Positions 57,668 through 64,000 of a stretch of 64,000 bases of DNA are shown here, piece by piece. A program made the translations under genes and the position numbers. Source of the DNA: Brachionus plicatilis (lineage: Eukaryota > Rotifera > Eurotatoria > Ploima > Brachionidae); the NCBI GenBank assembly GCA_010279815.1, contig QEOQ01000508.1:2604457-2668456 (forward strand), written 5' to 3'. The notes under the pieces are model-generated. The model made no database searches. It was not told the DNA's origin and worked only from the letters and a program-made list of their open reading frames with translations. Every line of letters begins with the position of its first letter. Within the stretch, counting starts at the first letter, position 1.

Positions 57668-58040
57668 CAGTAAAATCTCACTTATATCACCCCAAATGTC
57701 TCTGGTGTCAAGTGGGGATAAAACTAAATGGTGACAAAACTGTATATATAAAATTTTTTATTTACAATTACAACTAACAAAATATTAATGTTTCGATGGA
57801 TTTTAAAAATTTCAGCCAGTTCATAATCACTTTTGTTTGTTTTGTCTTTTGCTTTTATGACCTCAACCTTTGTTTCGATTGTAATATTTTGTCTCTTTTT
57901 CTTTTCCTTGTTAGCCATGTTATTTAATTTTTTATTTTTTCTTTCAATTTTTTAACAGTGGGGATAAGAGCGCACGCTATTTCCATGGCTTAATATTTAT
58001 TTGTTCTCTATACAAGTAGTGAAATAAGTGAATTTGGTGA
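57668..58040 (-). mobile_element. pogo/Tigger-like transposon remnant
   Basis: The left end CAGTAAAATCTCACTTATAT is preceded by TA and resembles pogo/Tigger termini. The right end near 58018-58040 (GTGAAATAAGTGAATTTGG) is a degenerate inverted match, followed by TATG. Inside is the start of a transposase frame. Most of the transposase, including the DDE domain, is missing, so this is an internally deleted copy. Confidence 0.65.
57724..57918 (-). pseudogene. pogo-like transposase N-terminus (CENP-B-type HTH), deleted
   Basis: From ATG at 57918 the first 43 residues (MANKEKKKRQNITIETKVEV, then KSDYELAEIFKIHRN) match the helix-turn-helix start of pogo/Tigger transposases: KR, then a T.e.K..ii helix, then LA..f.i. 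After that the frame runs into terminal sequence and stops. The catalytic domain is absent. Confidence 0.7.
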
Positions 58041-58061
58041 TATGTATTAATTTTTAGTGTT

Positions 58062-58170
58062 TGAATTACAAAATGCATCCAATGTTGAAAAAACATTGAA
58101 AAAGTGCGACGTTTAAAATTATTTTTTCAGTTTCATAAATAAAAAAATAATTTAATAATATTGCAAACAA
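58062..58170 (+). repeat. Left arm of a widely spaced inverted repeat
   Basis: GAATTACAAAATGCATCCAA, TGTTGAAA and AATATTGCAA are inverted at 59895-59983. The arms flank the assembly gap and pieces of other elements, so they could be the TIRs of one ~1.9-kb element or two copies of a repeat in opposite orientation. Confidence 0.6.
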
Positions 58171-58229
58171 GAAAATCTTGTTTTTTTTTTTAATTTGGAC
58201 TTTGGGTATGTGATATGATTATATTTAAG

Positions 58230-58564
58230 NNNNNNNNNNNNNNNNNNNNNNNNNNNNNNNNNNNNNNNNNNNNNNNNNNNNNNNNNNNNNNNNNNNNNNN
58301 NNNNNNNNNNNNNNNNNNNNNNNNNNNNNNNNNNNNNNNNNNNNNNNNNNNNNNNNNNNNNNNNNNNNNNNNNNNNNNNNNNNNNNNNNNNNNNNNNNNN
58401 NNNNNNNNNNNNNNNNNNNNNNNNNNNNNNNNNNNNNNNNNNNNNNNNNNNNNNNNNNNNNNNNNNNNNNNNNNNNNNNNNNNNNNNNNNNNNNNNNNNN
58501 NNNNNNNNNNNNNNNNNNNNNNNNNNNNNNNNNNNNNNNNNNNNNNNNNNNNNNNNNNNNNNNN
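58230..58564. other. Assembly gap (335 N)
   Basis: All bases are N; any frame crossing it is artificial. Confidence 0.98.
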
Positions 58565-58589
58565 GCTCAGTAAATAAATAAAAAATAAT

Positions 58590-58900
58590 TTAAATATTGT
58601 TCACCTTTTTGATATTTTTTCATCTATTTAGAAAAAAAAACAAAAAATTATTAACTTCATTTTTTTATTTGTATATCAGTTTCGAGAATTAGGCATTCTT
58701 TTAAATACCTTTTCTATTCTATTTGTTCACCGAATCTAAAAGTGTTTCACTAAATTTAAAATTTAATCACCTAATTCTATTTTGGTTCGCCTAATTCTTT
58801 ACGTAAACAAAAAATTAGGTGAACTTATGGTTCACAAGCCCGAAAACAAGAATTGTTCGCATAATATGTGAACCATAGTTCACTTGATCGAGTTTTTCAA
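58590..58900. repeat. Element fragment with GTTCACC/GGTGAAC boxes
   Basis: Repeated words GTTCACC, AATCACCTAATT, GGTTCGCCTAATT, TTAGGTGAACTTATGG and TATGTGAACCATAGTTCAC resemble the box-rich ends of the 40572-41323 transposon. Clear termini are not visible, partly because the assembly gap is adjacent. Confidence 0.5.
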
Positions 58901-59645
58901 CGATTGAATATTAATTTAAATCTAAATGAATTATTTATCTTTTTTTCGTTTTATTTTATCTTATTTAATTTAATTTTTCATTATTTTATCATATATTTTT
59001 ATTTTTATTTTTATTATTATTTGTTTCAATGAAAGTCTTTAAGGCGATGTAACAATATTGAATATTGGTGAATTTTCTTCAAGGTAAAAATTTTTACATT
59101 TTTTTGGTCTCTTCTTTGTTTTCTTTTCCCAACGCTAACATGATTTTGTTAAATCTATTAGCATTTTTCTATATGTTTCTGTTCTTCTGTCCCCGTGTTC
59201 TTCTGTCTCCTTTGAAACAGACATTAAAAGACTATGTTCATTTTTTAATTTAAACTTATCTTTCCTACTTGAAAGAGTGAATGGGCTTAAAATGGAGATG
59301 AAGCGGCATTTCTACCTCCGTGATGGTGTCTCTGACTCTATTGAACTGTGTTTGAGCAACTTAAGATTTAAAAACTATAGAATTTTATTAAACCAACTTA
59401 TTGAACCTAATTGAGACTCTCCTTTCTTGGTCAACTAAACTTTACTAAACTTAAATTGTAAATTCTTTTTTCTTTCTTTTTCTTGACTACTTACTTTATC
59501 TATTTGTATATTTGTATCGAGCATGAGCTCTTTCATAAGTATCAGAACTTAATTGACTTTTTACATTTATTTAAATTCTAATTTTTTTATCCTTACTTTA
59601 CTTCTCCTGAAGGAGGTTAATTATAAATAAATAAATAAATAAATA
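58901..59645 (+). pseudogene. LINE 3' region with CTTCTCC...GGAGG tail
   Basis: A coding-like piece at 59270-59400 reads LKMEMKRHFYLRDGVSDSIE, then LCLSNLRFKNYRILLNQLIE before a stop, and probably belongs to a retroelement ORF end. The 3' end is ACTTCTCCTGAAGGAGGTTA followed by repeated AAATAAAT to 59645, the same tail as at 40190 and (inverted) 8290. Confidence 0.5.
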
Positions 59646-59775
59646 TATGTTTCGTTTCCCGTATTTTTAGAGCATAACTCTATAGAGTGGCTTATGCCAT
59701 TTGATTCTTTTTTATTAAGTTTTCATATTCTGTAGGTGAATTGGCTCGGTACAGATAAACAAATAAATAAAAAAA
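59646..59775 (+). repeat. Second LINE 3' tail
   Basis: GTAGGTGAATTGGCTCGGTA, then CAGATAAACAAATAAATAAA, resembles the GAGCTTTAGCTCGGTACAG tail at 41717. It abuts the previous tail, suggesting serial insertions of short LINE ends. Confidence 0.5.
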
Positions 59776-59894
59776 TTATTCAAAAGTTAAAAAAAGAATT
59801 TTCAATATTTTTTTCAAATTTCTAAATAAAAACAATAAATAAAAAATTATACTCATTCTAATTCACTTAAGAGCTTAATTTCAAATATGAAAAT

Positions 59895-59983
59895 GCTTGC
59901 AATATTAACTTCAAATTATTTTTTTATTTGAAACATCACACTTTTTCAATATCATTTCAACATTGGATACATTTTGTAATTTA
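59895..59983 (-). repeat. Right arm of the widely spaced inverted repeat
   Basis: It is the reverse complement of 58062-58170, minus a block of about 19 bases present only in the left arm. Confidence 0.6.
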
Positions 59984-60239
59984 AATACAAAAAATTAAAC
60001 CATGTTTATGTTTATGTTTTTAAGCTAGTTAGTTTTCTAATAAAAATTCTTTAAAGATATATTTAAAAAATATATTTGAAGAATATGTTTGACAAATTAT
60101 TTGCAATTTTTTTTGTCCGGGTATTATTTTGAAAATTTTTAATAATTTTGTTAAATCAAACTTAATTTTTTAATTGCCTAATTTTAAATAAAATTTCAAA
60201 TTTTATCCATATTCTTATTCTTACAGTACAAATTAAAAC

Positions 60240-61105
60240 TAACTTGTACGCATTTTGTTCTTCGACTCTTCTTCAACTATTTAGACATATTGAATTAATG
60301 GTAAAATAGATGGTCCACCAAACTAAATGTTTTAAAGTGTAAAACAATGTACATTGGAAAAAACAGAGATAAAATGGAAAATACTTTATTGGTTGAAAAA
60401 GATCTGGGTGTATTTGTATCTAATGATCTCAAATGGAACGAGCAATGCAGGGCCAAAACAAATAGGGTTCTTTGACAAATCAAGAACTCATTTGTATGCC
60501 TAGATCACGCTACGCTGAATTTTTTACAACTTTATAGACTAGTCTCGTAAGACCAATTGAATACTCAGTGAGTATGTGGAGTCCCGCTACACATACTCAC
60601 TACGACATAATTTTGGGAAGGGTGCAATGAAGGTCAGCAAAAATATTCAAATCGTTGAGGAAGGTTTCACATAAGGATAGACTAAATACCTGGGACTTAC
60701 AAATCTAGAAGATAGTAGAACTAGAGGGGATCTCATTCAAATGTACAAAATAATCAATGGCTTTGAGAAAATTAATCTAGTGAATGGTATAAATTCTGCT
60801 AAAAGTTTGGCACTAAATTTAACAAGGGAAAATAATATGAGGCTTACAAGGGAATTGACCAAACGCTGATCATACAGATACAATTTTCTTTCAAATCGAG
60901 TAGTGTCAAAATGTAATGACCTGTCACTAGACAGTGTCATTTCTAAATCAATCAACAGTTTCAAATCAAGGATAGACAATGAATTGTTTGGCAATAGGCA
61001 AATAAGAGAAGAAAGACTGTCAAAGCCCTCCAGGGGCTAAATGCTGACAAGCGTTAGTAGAGAGCACCGCTAAACTGCAGTCTCAATACTACTAACCGGT
61101 GGCCA
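60240..61105 (+). pseudogene. Decayed CR1-like LINE, C-terminal RT region
   Basis: In shifting plus-strand frames the relic reads KDLGVFVSNDLKWNEQCRAK, then NSFVCLDHATLNFLQLYRLV, a SVSMWSPATHTHYD piece, AKIFKSLRKVSHKDRLN and SRTRGDLIQMYKIINGFEKI. RYNFLSNRVVSKCNDLSLDS and INSFKSRIDNELFG close it. This is the standard ladder of a CR1-type reverse transcriptase C-terminus. Stops and frameshifts make it non-functional. A short tail with CAAAGCCCTCCAGGGGCTAA follows. Confidence 0.85.
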
Positions 61106-61284
61106 ATAATGCTTGTCCGAAATTTCAATTAGAAAAAAACTTATGATCAGATAATGATAAAATAGTGAAAATTTACAGTTTGATAAAAATTTTCTCTCTT
61201 TTTCGAAAATAATAATGGTTTTTTAAATTTTTTATTTTTTCGCATGCTCTATGCTCAGGTGCAACACATACCCTGACTCAAAAA

Positions 61285-61557
61285 TGTCCTCGGTGGTCAA
61301 GATAATTCGAATATAATTATGATATATCAGTTTGTAGAGAATTTTATCCTGATTAAAATGAGCTATTGTTTGTTTAAATCGGATGATTTTTGAAGGAGTT
61401 ATGTTAAAAAAACTACAAAATCTTAAGATTTTATGAAAAAGTGAAAATTCAGTAAAATGATCGTTTTTTTCATATATCTTTCGACCAGAATTAGATATTG
61501 ACCTGAAATTTTACACACATATTAAATAGAGAATTAGCTATTGAATGAATTGCTAAT
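61285..61557 (+). repeat. Dispersed repeat, copy 2
   Basis: It matches 3471-3738 in the same orientation along its length (ATGATATATCA, ATCGGATGATTTTTG, TTAGATATTGA, ACACATATTA). It starts 180 bases after the LINE relic. It carries no ORF. Confidence 0.75.
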
Positions 61558-62051
61558 TAATATTTTTGTTTGATTTAAAGCACTTTTTTAAGAGTTTGTT
61601 TACATTAATGATAAGGTCCCTCTCTTTGATAGATATTTCAATGATTTTAATATAAAGACTCTATATAAAGTATATCATTTAAAAGCTAAGATCCTAAGCT
61701 ACCATATAATATATAATTCTTGATATATGCACAAGGATTTGATCAAAAATAATTGAACTAAAATTAATAAAACTTTTTTTTTTAATTTTGTAATTATTTT
61801 ATTTAAAGGAAATTAGCTTCTTTAGCTTCTTCAACAATTCCTTTTCTTGTGTAAAACTATTAACAGCATTTCTAATGTGTTCAACTGGTACTCGCTCGAT
61901 TCATCTTTTTATTTCTTTAGTGAATTTTACTGTATTTAACCGCTTTAAAAATTATGAACAACTTTCAAAGACAAAATGGCCAGCATCTGTTTTTAATTTC
62001 TTTATAATTTAAAAAATAATTAAAATTTTTATTCAAATAGATATTATTTTA
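61558..62051. other. Intergenic upstream of MKKS
   Basis: No repeat or ORF is recognised. The MKKS promoter and 5' UTR should lie here. Confidence 0.4.
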
Positions 62052-63821
62052 ATGGAATCTTCAATTAGCATAATAGACAATTCCGAAAATAGCTATGCGA
62101 ATCTGGTGCTGGACCAAATTTTAAAGATTAACCAAAATTTAATACTTTCTTCAGTGGGTCCAAAAAATTCAAAGTTTAAACTAATCCAAAATAGACCTGA
62201 TTCGGATTCTTTACAAGCCACCACAGCAAGCAAAAATCTGCTCGAAAACCTATACAAAATCAACGATGCTGAAAAAAAAGATAGCAATTCGTTTTTTTTA
62301 ATTAAATGGAAATTCGACTTAATTTCCTCTACATTAATCAAGTGTCATGTCAATTCCCATTTTGACAGTGGATTATTTGCCGCTTTTTTAATCAACCAAA
62401 GTATTCTCCTCAAGTGTGAAAAAATTTTTATTAACAAAATTTTGGTCGACTTGATCGAACATTTAACTTCATTAGCAGAGACACATTTAGTTAAATTTCG
62501 TTTAAATTTGGACGATTTAGGCCACTTAAAAGCTTTAATAGATGCATGTTTGAATGCCAAAAAAATCACCCAAATTGCTCAAGATGATGGATTCACGAAT
62601 CAATTCCTAAAATTGCTGATTAAATCATTCAATAATGATCATTTCTCAAGGATATTGTACATTCTTAATGAAAATATGCTTCTTGGTCTGAATGATTCTC
62701 AGATTTTTGATGGTATTTTGGTTAAAACAGATCAAGTCCAGTTCAATTCGATCCAAAATCCAAGGTGCTTGATTTTGGACACGAATTGTTTGAGTGGAGA
62801 TTTTGAAGAATTCGATACATTTGGCTTCAAATTTCAAATCAATCTTTCTGAAGTAAATTCTGAAAATGAACAATTCATCAATTTGAATTATTTGATCAAT
62901 AGAATGAAAATTATTGTAGAAAAATTTCAAATCGATGCAATTTTTTGCCAAAAAGTCGTCCATCCATCAGTCAAGCACTACTTTAAAAAGCATAAAAATC
63001 TATTCGTGTTAGACAGACTTGGTTTAGACTTGGCTAAGCCAATACAAGAAATTTTAAGTATTTTTTTAACATTTATTAAAAAAATGTTTTTTATTAAATT
63101 TTTAATTTAGACTGTAAAATGTGTAATTCAATCTCATGTGATTTGGATGATTCATACATTGGGTCATTGGATTACATATCTTTGGTCAGTCTTCATGGAA
63201 AAAATTACTTTCACTTACAGTCTCAGGTTCCCGTACAAACAATTGTAGTTGGTGTTCAAAATGAAAGTTTTACATCCGAACTAGAGGTGATTTTTCTACT
63301 TGTTTTTAATTAAAAAATTTAATATTATTCTCTAGTATGTGCTCAAAGTAACAGAACGAACCTTTCAGAGAGGAGTTTTATCAGGCTATGGTCTAATCGG
63401 TGGACCATGCTTTTATTCTTATTGTATTAATTTTTTATGGAGTAGAATTGAAAAAAAACGAGAAGAAATTAAAAAATTAATTTTTGTAAAAAATTTGTTT
63501 TTTAAATTTCTAAAAAGTCTTACCGATGCGGAATGTGAATATGGTATTTGTTTAAATACAGGTCATTATTTTAATATCGAAAGCTTAGAGTGTGAATGCG
63601 GAATGATAATTCGACGAAATAAGGACAATTTGTTTGATTTAGATGATTTTAATTTGGACAAACTGAACATCAACCTTATTTTTAAAAACCAAAATTTCTA
63701 TGAGATTAATTTAAAAAATTTAAAATTAATCGATTGTTTTCAGAGTAAAGTAAATGCGTTCAAAATTGCAAGAGATGTTTTATCAACTTTTATGCATATT
63801 GGAATCTTAGTTACTAGTTAA
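62052..63821 (+). CDS. MKKS: MKKS/BBS6 chaperonin-like protein
   Basis: MKKS (BBS6) is a divergent group II chaperonin that, with BBS10, BBS12 and CCT, helps assemble the BBSome for ciliary trafficking; it acts at the centrosome/basal body. Three exons join in phase: 62052-63057, 63111-63286 and 63336-63821, giving 555 residues (570 in human). Family signatures include HVNSHFDSGLFAAFLINQSI, resembling the vertebrate SFSDCGLF stretch, and IFCQKVVHPSVKHYFKKHKN followed by LFVLDRLGLDLAKPIQEI, an excellent match to the MKKS apical/intermediate region. GIGGP-like LSGYGLIGGPCFYSYCINF comes next, and the chaperonin C-terminal helix VNAFKIARDVLSTFM closes it. The usual chaperonin ATPase motif GDGTT is not seen, as in MKKS generally. 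The equivalent of GDG is HFDSG. Introns are 53 and 49 bases. AATAAA lies at 63921. Confidence 0.93.
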
Positions 63822-63920
63822 TTTTCTTTTTTTTATTGCATGATATCATCAAATATTAATAATGTTAAAATCAAACTTTTTTTTAATTTTTGAAATATTT
63901 TTGAAAGTATTGATTTTAAT

Positions 63921-63926
63921 AATAAA
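63921..63926 (+). terminator. Putative polyadenylation signal of MKKS
   Basis: AATAAA occurs 100 bases past the stop codon in AT-rich DNA; position is the only support. Confidence 0.35.
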
Positions 63927-64000
63927 ACGCTGTTTCAAGTTTTTTTACAAATTAATTAATAAAACAATTTTTTATTAAATAGATGACCTTTAAATAAGAG

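Noticed and set aside
58215..58577. 120-codon frame over the second gap
   Set aside because: All but a few codons are N.

Overview
The window is a very AT-rich piece of an animal nuclear genome. Genes are split by short GT-AG introns (mostly about 45-60 bases, a few of 1.7-4 kb). The gene set (mind bomb, mahogunin, CDC45, a neuronal calcium sensor, a rhodopsin-like GPCR and the MKKS/BBS6 chaperonin) is metazoan, and MKKS points to a ciliated animal. The AT bias, intron style and divergent GPCR fit a small invertebrate such as a monogonont rotifer (Brachionus-like). That assignment is inference. Two runs of N (37737-38063 and 58230-58564) are assembly gaps.

Layout. 1-16.7 kb has no intact gene. 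It holds hairpins and foldback repeats, a hAT-like MITE, decayed LINEs on the minus strand, and two less AT-rich stretches rich in GATA motifs. 16.8-19.2 kb carries the 5' five exons of a mind bomb E3 ligase (minus); its remaining ankyrin repeats and RING fingers are not visible. 21.3-25.1 kb is a complete four-exon MGRN1/RNF157-type E3 ligase (plus), divergent from mind bomb. 28.6-30.6 kb is a complete five-exon CDC45 (minus), convergent with MGRN1. 33.5-34.5 kb is a single-exon class A GPCR (plus).

34.5-43.7 kb is dominated by mobile DNA: the 5' part of an LTR retrotransposon whose first ORF has two membrane segments, a 5'-truncated LINE with an intact reverse transcriptase C-terminal ORF, and a 752-bp DNA transposon with 112-bp TIRs, an 8-bp target duplication and a small zinc-finger ORF. 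That transposon sits in a second copy of the sequence just upstream of the GPCR. A 434-bp hAT-type foldback MITE with a perfect 8-bp target duplication follows. 43.7-44.4 kb is a two-exon neuronal calcium sensor protein. 46.3-56.8 kb is a three-exon C2H2 zinc-finger/AT-hook gene; its first intron holds a 741-bp foldback element and its last exon is strikingly GC-rich for this locus. 57-61.6 kb is again repeats and decayed LINEs, and 62.1-63.8 kb is a complete three-exon MKKS/BBS6 gene.

The genes share no pathway. Gene models were built by hand from reading frames, splice-site phase and remembered family sequences; the exon joins listed keep phase throughout. No tRNA, rRNA or CRISPR was found.
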